Shown in pieces: positions 32,536-44,331 of a stretch of 64,000 nucleotides of DNA. Below the pieces are notes generated by a model that made no database searches, was not told where the DNA came from, and saw nothing but the letters and a program-made list of their open reading frames with translations. The stretch comes from Carnegiea gigantea (lineage: Eukaryota; Streptophyta; Magnoliopsida; Caryophyllales; Cactaceae), in the NCBI GenBank assembly GCA_029747015.1, contig JAKOGI010001969.1:62001-126000 (forward strand). The letters are read 5' to 3'. The position numbers were made by a program, and so were the translations under genes. How positions within the stretch are numbered: the stretch's first letter is position 1; each line of letters starts with the position of its first letter.

Positions 32536-35500
32536 CTCCCCCTGAAGTTGGAGCATGTACATGTACAACACTCAACTTGCCAAGGAGATAATGAAACTCT
32601 CGGCATCCAAGGGCTTTAGTGAATAAATTAGTAAGTTGCTCTATGGTGGGAGTATAGCAAGTAACAAGTGCACCATAAACTATTTTTCATTGACAAAAAC
32701 AATCCACCTGAATGTGCTTGGTGCACTCATAGAAGACGCGATTAGCAGCAACATGTAAGGTGGCTTGGTTATCGCAGTGCGTAACTGCGGGAGGAACCAA
32801 AAAAACCAAGGGATGTCATCAGATTATGCAACCAAACATCCTAACTAGTAGCATTGGCCTTGGCACGATATTTGGCTTTAGCTGAGGATTTAGAAACTAC
32901 GCCCTGTTTCTTAGTTTTTCAAGAAATTGGTGATGCACCAACTTGAATAAAATATCCAGTGCCAGATTGACGGGACATAGGACAACTCCAATTAGAGTCG
33001 CAATAAACTTGGAGGTCGAAAGTAGACGTAGGAGATAGCAGAATCCCTTGACCCGGATTAAACTTCAAATAGTATAACATATGAACGGCAGTCTTCTAAT
33101 GGTCTTCTCTGGGTTTTGCATAAATTTACAGAGCAAATGAACAGAGTAAGTAATGTCCGGACGAGTGATGATGAGATAAATAAGTTGGCCAATGAGACAC
33201 TGATACTAACATGGACTAGATAAGGAAGCACCAGAGTCTTGGGCAAGTCGAAGTTTTTGCTCCATAGGGAACCATGTAGGTTTAGCCCCTAGCAAACCTG
33301 TCTCAGTCAGTATATCCAATGTGTATTTTCTTTAGCATAAGAACAGTCTTTTGGGTGAATAAACAACTTTAATCCCAAGGAAATATTTCAAAGAGCTAAG
33401 ATCTTTAACTTGAATTGACCATTCAATACACTCTAAAGGCTGCGTAGAGAGAGGAACTATTACCAGTTAACACCAAATCATCCACATAAACAAGAAGAGC
33501 AAGAAAAACTCCTCCTCGATTATAAGTGAAGAGAGAGTAATCCAACGGTGACTGTTATAAGCCATAATCTTAGAAAGTCACCACACATTGTAAATACCAC
33601 TACCAAGGAGCTGGGCGAAGACCATAGAGAGACTTCTTAAGCTTGCAGACTAGATAAGGAGATGGTAGAGCAAAACTAGGTGGAGGCTACATATAAATAT
33701 TCTCATCGAGATCGCCGTGAAGGAAGGCATTGTGCACGTCCATTTGATGCAATCCTTAACCTTTAGAGACAATTATGGTAAGAACACAATGCACGGTGAC
33801 CATGCGAGCCACAGGTATGAAAGTTTGATTATAATCAATGCCCTTTACCTGATGATTCCCCAAGACCATGAGCCTAGCATTGTATAGTACCATCGGCATT
33901 TATACTTAATCTTGTACACCCATTTGCATCCAAACACCATTTTGTCAGGGGTAAAGTAGAAAATTCCCAAGTTTGGTTATCTTCGAATGCAAGGATCTCT
34001 TTAATCATCCCTGTGGTTGAGTTTGCCGCTCGGCTAAAACTTTTAGGCTCATCATCGGAGGTGATGGCCTCCAAAAGGGAAGAATGGGAAGCAGAGAATG
34101 TAACATAGGAAACAAAACGAGAAATGGGATAGGGTGTACCTAGAAGGACTCTTGGAGAGGTGTTGAGATAGGGTCTTGAGAAGAAACGGCACGGAAAATG
34201 AAATCCTTGAGATATGCGGGAGGACACCTTGGGTGCTGAGGTCGATTAATAGAAAGCAGGCCGATTAGTAGGAAGCTCCCCATGTCCAGGTGCCATGGGT
34301 CAAGAAGAATCATTTAGGTCAGGCTTGGTTTCTTTAATGTAGGCCTACCGAGAAGGAAGGACAAGTGCTCACAACTTCAAGTACGGGTGGCTCACTTGGT
34401 GGGCTGGGCCCACTTCCTGAGGATCCATTGTGAACACAATCATAGAGGGTTCACTAGCAGACTCAGCAGGGTTAGGCATTCGTGAAACTGGCAGAGCAAG
34501 CCCAAGCGAGGATATCAACTCAATAGGCCTAGGCACATAATTAGGGCCATGTTCATGGGCTGGTTGTGCAATACCAAGTGATGTGCTATCATCTTGGGCC
34601 AAGGGTTGATGGTGAAACTAAGTTTTATCAGTTGCATCATGTCCTTGAGCCCAAGGGAAGATATGCTCATAAAGGGCCACATAGTGAGACTCATATATTC
34701 ACTTGGTCTCAAGACTATAGACTTTCCACCCCTTCTGACCATAGGTATAGCCTAGGGAAATACACTTATAGGCCTGTTCGTCAAACTTATCATGTGTCTA
34801 GGAATGATTGTGAGCATAACACATTAACCCAAAAACTTGTAAATCTTCATAAGTCAGTTTAGCCCAAAATAGTATTTCAAATGGAGGTTTACACCCATGA
34901 AGCTTGCTAGGTGTTCGTTTAATGAGATAAGCTGAAGTAAGGATGCACTCACCCTAGAATTTAATTGGCAGGGAAGCTTGGAATTTGAGTTCCTTAACCA
35001 CATTGAGTATATGCCTATTTTTACGCCCTACCCAATCGTTTTGTTGTGGAGTATCCACGTAAGATTTATCATGTATGATTCCCTTTTCAATAAAGAAGTT
35101 CTCCAGTGGCCCATTAGTAAATTCACTACCATTGTCACTTTTTACTCTTTGAATTAGCACTCCAAATTGAGCATTGACTAGGGACCGAAAATTAACCAGG
35201 CATTTGAACGTCTCGCTTTTATCTTTCAATAAAAAAATCCATATCGCTCGACAATAATCATCCCAATGCACAAAAGGTAATGGAATCTAGAACAAGATGG
35301 GGTATGGTAATGCCCCTACAAATCACAATGCATAAGCCCAAAAGGTCTAACAGCTTTAGAATTACTAATGGCAAAACTATTTCTAGTATGCTTAGCTCGA
35401 TGACATACATCACAACAATCACAAAGCTCTTTAGTTATCTCAAAACCATATAAACTAGATAAAGTGGATAGGCTAGTATAAGATGGGTGCCCAAGCCGTT

Positions 35501-37062
35501 GATGCCAAAGAACTGCTTCCTTCTCTTGAACTGTCACAAAACTAGTTGCTTCCATGCCTTTCTTCAGACAGTAGACCCCATTTCTCAACTCACCTGCTCC
35601 AATCAGCCGCTTCAAGGTACGGTCCTATATGACATAAGAATGCTCTCCATAAGTTATAGGACATTTGATATCTCTTGTTAGTTGTTGAATAGATATAAGA
35701 CTGCCTGAAAATTTCAATGAAAACAAAAAATTTTTCAAAGTTATATCAAGAGAGGTAACTATTGTTTCGACCTTTTCAATCGTGATTGCGACGTCATTTA
35801 AGTGGTATCAAAAATTGGCTGGGACAGTACGATGAGAATTTGAAATTGTGGATATCATTGGTCATGTGATGTGAAGCTCTACTATCAAGGACACACTTAA
35901 TTGATGCAGCAGAGTAGCTCTGACAAGACATCCTTTCCTAGTTTTCTTTTTCTTTAAAGAAAGCCTACACTTCTTACAATGCACTGTGAAAAGTCCACCA
36001 AACTTGCCTTTCTCATTTTCTGATCCAATAGTTTACTCTGGCCTCTCTTTTCCTTTTGCTAGAAATGCTTCACCTCCCATTGGTTTATGAACCCCATGGC
36101 TCTGCCCAGCTTCATATCCATCTCGTCCGCCTCCTTTGCTGTTCCTATGCTTGATATTTCCTCTTCCACTTCCTTGGTTTGGTCAAGCAACTCTTCCATT
36201 TCCCCAGTTTGGTGGGTAACCCACCAATTCAAAGCACTGCTCTTTTTCATGCCTATGCTTGTGATAGTGGCAACACCGCGGTTGATTTGAGTTTCTAGGC
36301 TGGTTGTTGTTCTAGATGCCTCAGTTTAGGTTTGCGGTCCCCTTAAATGCGGGCCCCTTCTGTCAAATCCCGAGAATCGATTCCTCTCACCAATGCTTGT
36401 TGTTGCTCCTCTCGAGCGATAAATGCATAAACCTCATTCAAGTTGGGAAGGGGCTCTAGTGATAGGACATTGGATTGCACCGTCCCGTATAGATATAAAT
36501 CCAAACCCATGAGTAGTTGATGTATTTTTTTCCTCTTCAATGTGTTTGCTCATGTCTTTGCTAGCACAGTAGGTACAGCTTCTCACAGTCTAATAATTGT
36601 CTAATTCATCCCACAATCTCTTCAACTTTGTGGAATAATCAACTACGTTGTTCTTCCCTTGTGTTATTAGAGTCTATTCTCTCTTAAGTTGGTGAATTCT
36701 GATTGCATTCTATTGGGAATATCTTTCTTTAAGATCAGTCCAGATTTGTCTAGTTGTCTCGACATAGGCCACGGAATCATGAAGATTCCTGTCAATAATA
36801 TTGTATAGCCACACTATAACCATCGAGTGGCATCTCTCCGAAGCATGAACTTTTGGGGAGGTGTTTTGAGGCTTAGTGAAACTCCCATATGCAAAGGCAA
36901 GCTTATTCTTCGATTTCAGGACATTAATGGTCAGTCGTCTCCAATTTGCATAGTCTGTTTTCCATTCTTGATTTCTTTGTTCTATTATTAGTCATTCTTC
37001 CCATCCATGTTTGTTCCTTTTTCTTTGCATTGTTTGTGAGATCTGCAATTCCTTAACAGAGT
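32536..37062 (-). pseudogene. copia2 gag-pol remnant
   Basis: Minus strand, read from right to left. Gag: about 36990-36059, including LMGLDLYLYGTVQSNVL and EEQQQALVRG. GAG-pre-integrase zinc-binding segment: 35615-35316, with LWHQRLGHPSY and CDCCDVCHRAKHTRN. Integrase core: 35271-34954, with RVKSDNGSEFTN and DTPQQNDWVGRKNRHI (the usual 'NGVAERKNRH' is altered and its Glu is lost). Linker: about 34740-34370. Reverse transcriptase: about 34000-33260. RNase H: about 33250-32560. Multiple stops occur in every domain. A shorter paralogue at 52005-55795 helps confirm the reading. Confidence 0.65.
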
Positions 37063-37072
37063 TCTGATACCA
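37063..37072 (-). promoter_or_regulatory. copia2 primer-binding site
   Basis: The minus strand reads TGGTATCAGA directly inside the 5' LTR, complementary to the 3' end of initiator tRNA-Met, the standard primer of plant copia elements. Confidence 0.75.
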
Positions 37073-37294
37073 TAAGAAATTTGGAGAGTTGGGAGAACTT
37101 TTCTTACCGGTGCTTTTCCCTCTCCATCATCCTTTTTACCAAGATAAACTAAAGATACATCCAATCTAATCATTAGAATACTATAAGAGATATAATGTAT
37201 GTGTGCCTAGATACATTGAAGACATAATAGATACAATAGAGAATATATGTGTTCCTAGACACAATGTAGAGATGCAATCATCATGTTCCTAATA
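37073..37294 (-). repeat. 5' LTR of copia2
   Basis: The plus strand runs from TAAGAAATTTGG (TGAG in the other LTR) to CCTAATA. It is aligned with 32311-32535. GGTTC follows. The same LTR occurs at 55796-56021 in the duplicated block. Confidence 0.7.
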
Positions 37295-37299
37295 GGTTC

Positions 37300-37439
37300 T
37301 ATATTTATATATACATAAGGTCATTTCAAGAGGTAATGGGTTTGGTGATAGACTGGGTGGATAATCGTCCAAATCCGACCCAATCCATCTTGAAGTTGTT
37401 TATCACTCACTTAATGTACCTGTTTAGTCGAGTTTTCAC
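37300..37439. mobile_element. possible hAT-like element, right part
   Basis: It holds CCAAATCCGACCCAATCC (about 37361-37378), the inverted counterpart of the motif near 31327. A parallel copy lies at about 56099-56116. LINE1 coding similarity starts again to the right. Resolution of the true end was not possible. Confidence 0.3.
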
Positions 37440-37884
37440 CTGATTTTTCGAGCAAGAAGAATGGTGTATCTATTAGGATCATGTGGTATTGCCATGCCTA
37501 CTTAAATTAGAGCATGACCTGTAAAGAAGTTGTCATACTTAGTAAGAATTCCACTTGTGAATTCTGTGTTGTGTGTTATAGCTTATTAGAGTCAAATGTT
37601 TATCTTACGTAATGTTACACTGATATGGTAAACCAAGTTCACACGAACTTCATTTGGTGTTTTGGATTGAATATACAAGGATCCCTTTAATCTCTTAGGT
37701 AACTATATGTTTTCCTAGAACAAAAGGTTGTATGTGAATTAGTGATATTTCTCTATGGCATGTTGCTGTTTTAACGAAACTTGTGTGGCAGGTTAATGAG
37801 AAGGCTTACATTCTATGGATTAGATGGATTCATATCCATTATCTTTCAGGTCACTCTATATGGTAGCATCAATATGCTGCTATT
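37440..37884 (+). pseudogene. LINE1 C-terminal region (fragment 4)
   Basis: The plus strand around 37750-37870 reads AVLTKLVWQVNEKA, then ILWIRWIHIHYLSGHSIW. This matches the conserved region after the reverse transcriptase of plant LINEs ('WNKALLAKLLW..., LWVKWVH..YL'). It is cut by the CACTA element at 37885 and continues at 49981. The uninterrupted paralogue at 56022-57113 shows the original join. Confidence 0.65.
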
Positions 37885-38010
37885 CACTACAATAAAAAGG
37901 GGCTTCGACAGCATTTATTTGTAGCTTTAGTGGCATTTGTAAATGCCAGCGTATCCTGTAGCAGCATTTATTTATTTGCCATCAAAGGCTATGTCACCAA
38001 AGGGCATTCA
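37885..38010. repeat. CACTA left terminal inverted repeat and subterminal repeats
   Basis: The end is CACTACAATAAAAAGG, followed by repeats CAGCATTTAT (37910), TAGTGGCATTTG (37928) and GCAGCATTTAT (37961). Subterminal motifs of this kind are where CACTA DNA-binding proteins attach. Confidence 0.75.
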
Positions 38011-38960
38011 TCAAATCAGCAACTAGAATCAAATGCACTGCTAAAAGCACAGATGAATTTGCCTATGAGGAAAACCCACCATCATTATTGGCCTTTTTCA
38101 ACAATAATAACAACAATATTGCTTCAAGAAGGTCGGTCATAGGGCTTACTTCCTTTGCTCTGTTTACTTAATTTGGTGTCAAGACATGTTTAGCTTAGTA
38201 ACAAAAAGATGATGGGTTCCCTCTTCTTGGGTCACCTCCTGTTCAGAATAATGAGTTTTTTTGGGGGGCTTAAAAATTTCCCTTCTTCTCTATGAGGGTT
38301 GAGAGCAAAACATGCATTGTTCATTGTAGAAATTACAAATAAAGAGACAAGAACAAGATCATTCCTAAAGAAGGGCCTCTTCAGGAATATTGGAACAAAG
38401 GGAAGTGCATATAGGTTGCAAATAAAACAACACAGTGCAAGTCGGTTTGCATTCAACCAAGCAGAGCATTAGCTCAAAGTCATTTGCACCTGAAACTAAT
38501 GAGTTCCTTGTTTATCACGATGTGGGCAGTTGCAAGATGCCGTAAAAATGAAGGATCTCCCTCTGACACAATCAGGTTGATAAACAATAGTTTGAGGCTG
38601 TATGCTTACTAGTTAAAAAACAAAAAAAAGAAGATAGAACTGCAGGCCTAGTTGTAATTTAATGCATTTAACTATAACCACCTGAAGAAAGACTAAATAC
38701 CATACACAACCAGAACATCAGTGCACTGGTCAGAGCTGATGACCCTTTTATGGGCGGCAATAAACAAAGTCAATAGCACCAAACATAGGGAACACAGGAA
38801 ACACAACACAGCAAACACAGCATCCCACCCATAAACCATAGGTAATTACACAATACTACCAACCAAGTACCATCCTTCGATAGAGTCAATACCACCAGTA
38901 AACAAAGCAAACTACCAGCTTCTAACAATAAACGATAACCAAAAGCTATGCACCTGGACA
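38011..38960. other. CACTA interior without a recognisable gene
   Basis: No domain or RNA was recognised. By orientation it lies downstream of the second CACTA ORF, so it is probably 3' untranslated and subterminal sequence. Confidence 0.5.
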
Positions 38961-38963
38961 TTT

Positions 38964-39460
38964 TTAGGCCACATTTTGTGTCCCGATTGAATTAGATGGT
39001 GTGGCATCATCCGTCATACTATCGTCAACTAGGGCTCTTAGCCTTGCTATTTCAGCTAAAACTTCAGTTTGTTGCCCTTCAAGATGTGTCAATTTATCAT
39101 GCGATCTTTTATTTTCAGCTTTTAAGAATTCCATTCTTTCACTGCATTGATCATGATTGTCATCCAGATGCTCTCCATATTGAGTTGATGAAAGGGACAC
39201 CAAAGATGATGGACCAAGCCCTAAACCACGAACTCGACCTCTTCTTTCCTCCCGTATAACTTCCTTGTAACTTGAGAGTAAACATCACCTTCCCAAGCAC
39301 CATTCCCATTGGTCACCTCTTTAGCACCTGGAAACTGACTTAGTTTCTCGTTTATCATATCTTGTAAAATGCAAGAAAATAAAAAAAAATTACTGGTGTT
39401 ATTCCACACAACACTACCCAGAACATTGAATATGCAATTATAGCATTCAAGCATTCAATA
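38964..39460 (-). pseudogene. CACTA second ORF, plant Ptta/En/Spm transposase-like C-terminus
   Basis: Read on the minus strand from 39430: DMINEKLSQFPGAKE, GAWEGDVYSQV, then after a frame change near 39250 the hallmark GRVRGLGLGPSSLVSLSS, and finally a coiled-coil-like segment ending in HLEGQQTEVLAEIARLRALV (heptad spacing of Leu/Ile). This order matches the C-terminal part of the plant transposase family PF03004, carried as the second, TNPA-like ORF of many CACTA elements. That protein binds the subterminal repeats. The N-terminal part is not recognisable. Single-nucleotide frame break; probably not functional. Confidence 0.65.
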
Positions 39461-40159
39461 TAACCTGCAAGTTACTTAATCAATTGTAATTCCATATAGC
39501 ATGGCTCCAGTAAATACCACCAGCAAATGGATATATGCCTAACTAATCCAACATGGGGTTGCTTGATCACATTAAATATTTTTCTAAGGCATAAATTCAA
39601 AACATAGATTATTTAATTTGCTAAATCAATTGTAATTCCATATAGCATGCCTCCGATAATCCAATTACTCAATCTTTCCTATTCAATTGTAATTCCAGAC
39701 AGATGACAGCAAAACTGCAAAACACAAACAATTAATTGGAACCCAGAGCATATGATTTAAGCAGCGAGCCAAAAAAACAGGCCCAGTATGAACCAAATTC
39801 ATCACAAGATGAGAGTTTAAATAGTTGATGACAGAACATAATTGTATGATTGGTGACTTTGCTTAAATGTAGTTGCTACTTAACCTTTTGATGACAATTG
39901 AACTTACCCAGATAAATGGTCAATTAATCACATGACAAGTATTCTAATGTGCAAGCAGCCCAGGAAATAAGACTACAAGAAAAACAACACAATCAAGCAA
40001 ACAAATACTTTGAATATATCTCTTTCTGAAATAACAAGTCAATAAGAAAGACTCTTTCGGTCAGAATATTAACCCTAGAATTTTCTACCTCTGTATAACA
40101 CCCTTCCAAATTAGGGTGCCCAGTCTTTCAAATAGAAACCCATCTGATCGAACTCAAGC
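39461..40159. other. CACTA interior between the two transposase remnants
   Basis: Non-coding as far as I can see. It has a partial direct repeat of 'TCAATTGTAATTCCATATAGCATG' type at about 39480 and 39628. This is where the catalytic part of the first transposase should be, so it marks an internal deletion. Confidence 0.5.
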
Positions 40160-41121
40160 CTAAGTCATCAGAGCAAACAGAGAATTTTTGCACTCTTTCT
40201 CATGCCACAGCATATATTTTGCCATTTTATCTGAAATAAACAATCTTTGTAACCTTGGCATTAAGGGGAAATATCGTAACATTTTGACAGGAATTGCCTT
40301 CTTTCTTCTTTCAAATACACCATTTTCTTTCTCTCCATGCTCTTTCCATCTAGAAGTATGACATACAGTACAATCTATTACACTTGCATTCTCTTTCCAC
40401 AACAACACATAATCATTAGGACATACATCTATTTTCTCATACTTAAGACCAAGACCATCCACAATTTTTTGTGCTCTAGTCATAGAACCAGACAAGGTCT
40501 CACCTTCAAGGAAAGCATCTTTCAGAAGTTTTAGTAACACATCAAATGATTTATTAGACCATCCAAAACGACATTTCACATTATACAAATACAACAAAAA
40601 TGATAATCTGCTATATTTCTTGCATCCAGGATACAATTTCTTATCAGTATCCTTCACTAGAGAATTGAACTTTTCCATATTTGGATCATTATGTGCATTA
40701 TCAGTTTCAACATTACACTGCCTCAAGTTTGCCTCTACTCTTTCATCTTCATCTAAATTCACATTATTATCAGGAGCGGGAACTCCAAAGATATTACACA
40801 ACATATTCATCACATCATCATTATCATAATTTAGATCATTATTATTGACAGTTTGGTTCAAATTCAAAGTTGTTGTCACCCCCGATGCATGTAATGATTC
40901 CCCATGACAATACCATGTGTCATAGTCTTCAATTACTCGGTGTTCAACATAATGTTAAATATCTCTTCTTTAGCTCTATGAAACCGATTGACACACTGTT
41001 TGCATGGGCAAGGGACTTTCTCATCCTTATTCCTAAAGGCGAACTCTAAGAATTCATTAACACTACGTAAGTATTCATGCCAATTATTAGTGTCAATCCA
41101 TTTGCTCTTTCGATGATCCAT
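40160..41121 (-). pseudogene. CACTA TNP2-like transposase, N-terminal part only
   Basis: It starts at ATG 41121 (MDHRKSKWIDTNNWHEYLRS). The first 60 residues form the transposase-associated domain (PF13963), with the zinc-binding-like VPCPCKQCVN. After a frame break near 40960 the domain closes with DTWYCHGES (the usual W..HGE). The frame then continues as the 239-residue stretch 40879-40160, with acidic spacer, LYPGCKKYSRLSFLLYLYN, DVCPNDYVLLWKENA, CTVCHTSRWKE, IPVKMLRYFPLMPRLQRLF and KMAKYMLWHEKE. These match the beginning of the TNP2 family. The catalytic region that should follow is missing, so the element is non-autonomous. Confidence 0.75.
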
Positions 41122-43666
41122 CCTCTCACTGACAATCAAATAATATATGAGCAACAATCCATACAAGAACCAAGTAAAATATATATTTAAATAATGCCAA
41201 CAAACCAACAAGCATTGTACGCAACTACATTTGCACATAGGCCTTACAAATACAACATTTCTTATGAAAGCTTTCCAGAACTATCACAACCAAACATTTC
41301 TTAGAAAGAGAAAAGTAGAAGGTCCAAGGTTAACAAATAATGAAAGCTTTCCAACATAGGAGTTAGCACTAATGTTGATGAAAGAAACTAAACAAATGGA
41401 CAAACAACAAGAATGGCCAAATAAGAGGGAAATACTGTTGGAGAAATTAACTAAGAGGGCCTTCCTTTTCTCTTTCTTGGACGATGATGATGATGTCGCT
41501 GTTAAAACAAATAAAATACTGTCTCAGCTCTAATACTGCTATCAAAATTGTGCTCTTACCAGAACTATCACAATCAAAAATCTCTTCAGGCATGACTAAG
41601 GGGACCCAATGCTAGCACTAATTGTAGTATTTAGTGGAGATGGCTTTCCACCTAACCTCTAATTTAATTCCTAATTTATACACAAAATAAGGGAAAGAGG
41701 CTGTACATGAATCAAATTCGCCTTTCTAAATTGCATTGAAGTGAGGAAGAAGGAAGGGAAGACCAAAGCTAGATGTTTTTTCAATTTTCCTTCTTTCTAA
41801 CTACCTTCGTACTTTTCTTGTACATGCAATGTTAAAATTGAAATTAGTGAATTTTACAAGAAAGATGGCTAATACATTAACATTTGAGAAGACATTCCCT
41901 TTTTTTTGGTTTTATGGGGGGGTGATTAGAGCAAAAATCAAATTGGAGTAGTATTTTTAGCTTATTATGTAACAGACTTTTTAAATGTAGTTATAATTTC
42001 CATTGCTATTATTTAATTGTATTCATTGTAATTGTTATTTTTTTTTAAATAAAACCCCTCATAGTTAACCATAAAAAGTCCTTCTCTGTTACAAGTAACA
42101 AAGTATTAGTTCCGGGTCCTTAAATTGGAAAAGCAAAATAGTAAAAATTTAACTGAACCGAGATGGCAAAATAGGCCAAGCAAATCTAATTTGATTCCAT
42201 GGAAAATCTGACCAAAAGATTGCAATACCAGAAGACCCAGAAAACTTGGTTCTATTTCCAGCTCAAAGACTATCAAGGTTTAAGGCAATGTAGCACTGTC
42301 TGGGACACCATCCAAAAAGATGAAGGAGCCAAATTAAAACCCAGTCCAAGTACTAATTCCTGTGATTTGCGTCGAATGTGGAGGACCCAATGTCACTGAT
42401 TGTATTACTCAGAGCCAGCAGTGGTTACTCAATTTTCATTTTAAAAATCATACTATAATTGGTGTTAAAAACTAGTGAATGGTTTGATTGTTCTAATTTT
42501 CATTCAATAAAGGATTGACAGGTGCCATACTACATAAATCATAGCTTTTCTATCCCAATAAAGCAAACTAACCAAGTAATGCATGGTACTGAAGTAATGC
42601 AGCTAGAAATATTGCCAACTTTGAAAGACAGGCTGCACAAAATATTTCATAGGGACTCCAAAGATGAACTTATTCTGGGAGAGACCATTTACAGTTGCTA
42701 CCTTTGAAAGACAGGCCACACAAAATCTTGGCTTATCACATGGTAGTAAAAGTAAATTTCTGACTAGGAAGACAAATCAAGTCTTAATATTCAAACTTCA
42801 GAACACACCACAACCAAAGAGAAACATGACAACACAAGCTAGTTGCAGATCAAATAACCTAGACATTCCAAGGGGCAAGACTCCGGAGGAAAAGCTCCAA
42901 CTAAAAATTGCACTGATGTTTGGCGTTAATCACTTGAATTTATTACAGCATGGAGAATGTAATTAGTTTAAATTGAGACATGTCAGTTTAGCTTCTTACA
43001 GGATAATTATATGGGAAACCCAAAATTACAAACCATATCAAATAGATGGCCATCAACAAGATTAAAAACTTTCCCCACTATCCAATGAAGAAATCAAGAG
43101 TCATTATTTGCAAAAACTCAGTGCAGAACAAAGTAGAGATTTCATAGAAAATCTACATCAACTAATGGGAGACAAACAAGCAGTCACCATAAGACTTTCC
43201 ATGTACTCTATGTCCTCAGACAAGGATGCAGAAAATAAGTTGATCAAGTGGCAAAAAGCTTATAAACTAACCAACCAAATTTTAAGCAAACAAGCATGCC
43301 TCTGATTCAGCAAATCTGCAAGCTCAGAGCTGAATGCTGATTCAGATGTCATCTGTGCAACACATCAACATGTGCTCCTACATCAAGAATGCCAAAGCAG
43401 ACAGAAACAGGGCCGATCTTGCCTATATGAGTTTTGAACCAAGAATCCCACCCTCTAGCGAAAGTAGTAAAATCGAAAATTATTGAAGAAGACAAGATAT
43501 GTGTTAAAAAAAAAAAAAGGCTCTTTAGGCTCTTCATTAAAAATTGTGGAAAGCCATCTCCACAAAATAATACAACCAAAAAGCTTTAACACCAACAACA
43601 AGAGCAATAACCAGTAGCAAGTCACACTATTGCGAAATAAACCAAATGTATGCATCTTACACCACA
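41122..43666. other. CACTA interior upstream of the transposase remnant
   Basis: About 2.5 kb with no recognisable coding domain. By orientation it is leader or intron sequence of the minus-strand transposase. Direct repeats of 'TTTGAAAGACAGGC.ACACAAAAT' type occur at about 42620 and 42702, and related 'AACCAAGTAATGCA' words recur at 42570 and 49130 on either side of the copia insertion. Confidence 0.5.
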
Positions 43667-43671
43667 CGAAC
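43667..43671. repeat. target site duplication of young copia, left copy (CGAAC)
   Basis: CGAAC directly precedes the 5' LTR and is repeated at 49074-49078. Confidence 0.9.
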
Positions 43672-43791
43672 TGTTGGGTTTTATGGCCCAAAATCTCGAG
43701 TATCGGCACGGGGAGCCCATGCTGCACAGACACGGGCGTGCCAAGACGAAGAGCCGAAGACGAGAGGGACAGAAAATTGGCACGGGGCACC

Positions 43792-43846
43792 GTGCCATAT
43801 GGCACGGTCGTGCCATGTGGCACTGGGTGACCGTGCCACGTGGCAC
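43792..43846. promoter_or_regulatory. palindromic cluster with G-box in copia1 LTR
   Basis: Two perfect 14-base palindromes, GTGCCATATGGCAC (43792-43805) and GTGCCACGTGGCAC (43833-43846), flank an imperfect one (GTGCCATGTGGCAC, 43810-43823). The last perfect palindrome contains the G-box core CACGTG, bound by plant bZIP and bHLH factors. They lie 120-175 bases upstream of the TATA box. The 3' LTR has the same sites at 48557-48570 and 48598-48611. A role in controlling element transcription is inferred. Confidence 0.6.
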
Positions 43847-43965
43847 GGTCGTGCCTCGGGTCTTCTCGCCGCCGCTTTCGGATGGCGGCTAGGGTTGCGC
43901 TTTGGTGACGGTTTTTGGAAGGTGGTAGCTAGGGTTTTCAGGGGGAAACCCTACCTCGCAGACCC

Positions 43966-43973
43966 TATATAAA
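43966..43973 (+). promoter_or_regulatory. TATA box of copia1 LTR promoter
   Basis: TATATAAA within GACCCTATATAAAGGGGG. Repeated at 48731-48738 in the 3' LTR. Confidence 0.75.
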
Positions 43974-44308
43974 GGGGGTCTAGGGCCTTGTTTCAAAACA
44001 CTTCAGTACTCATAAACACATTGAGAGGTAAAAGTCGTTTGTGAGAGATTACAATAGAGAGATTGTAATTCTGCTCTTTGATCGAATCACTGAGGTGATT
44101 GTGATCGTGGTGTACTTTCCTGCTCATAGTGAATTGTTCTGGTGCTGTCGCCGTCCGTGGTTTTTCCCACATTGGGTTTTCCACGTTAAATTCCTGTGTT
44201 CTTGTTCTCTTCCTATTGTTCTGTTGTTTGTGATTGGTTGAATTTCTGATTTTCTATTGCATCCTATCGCTTCCGCTATACTGTTATTCTGATATTAATC
44301 CTAACAAG

Positions 44309-44319
44309 TGGTATCAGAG
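44309..44319 (+). promoter_or_regulatory. copia1 primer-binding site
   Basis: TGGTATCAGAG starts two bases after the 5' LTR and is complementary to the 3' end of initiator tRNA-Met. Confidence 0.9.
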
Positions 44320-44331
44320 TTTTGGTTTAGG

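Larger units (their letters stand above)
32311..37294 (-). mobile_element. old Ty1/copia element (copia2)
   Basis: A minus-strand copia element of about 5 kb: 3' LTR 32311-32535, internal region with RNase H, reverse transcriptase, integrase and gag in order from left to right, primer site, 5' LTR 37073-37294. The flanking 5-mers are GGTTT (32306-32310) and GGTTC (37295-37299); the paralogous copy near 56 kb has GGTTT at the same place, so the duplication was GGTTT. The two LTRs differ at dozens of positions in about 220 bases, and the coding region is full of stops, so it is an old insertion. Confidence 0.75.
33335..37884. repeat. tandem segmental duplication, unit 1 (left part)
   Basis: This stretch, plus 49981-50620 after the CACTA insertion, is colinear with about 52010-57245. 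It covers most of copia2, its right flank and LINE1. Identity looks around nine bases in ten by eye. The shared copia insertion point and shared LINE flank show that the block was copied as a unit rather than by two separate insertions. Confidence 0.75.
43672..44306 (+). repeat. 5' LTR of copia1
   Basis: It starts TGTTGGGTTT and ends CCTAACA. It contains a GC-rich palindromic cluster at 43781-43856 and a TATA box (TATATAAA, 43966-43973), so transcription should start about 30 bases downstream. Confidence 0.95.

Noticed and set aside
43630..43972. Open frames in several phases across the copia1 5' LTR (and the same at 48332-48737)
   Set aside because: They fall in a GC-rich promoter with palindromes, start outside the element in one case, and recur identically in both LTRs. 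High GC and few stops explain them.
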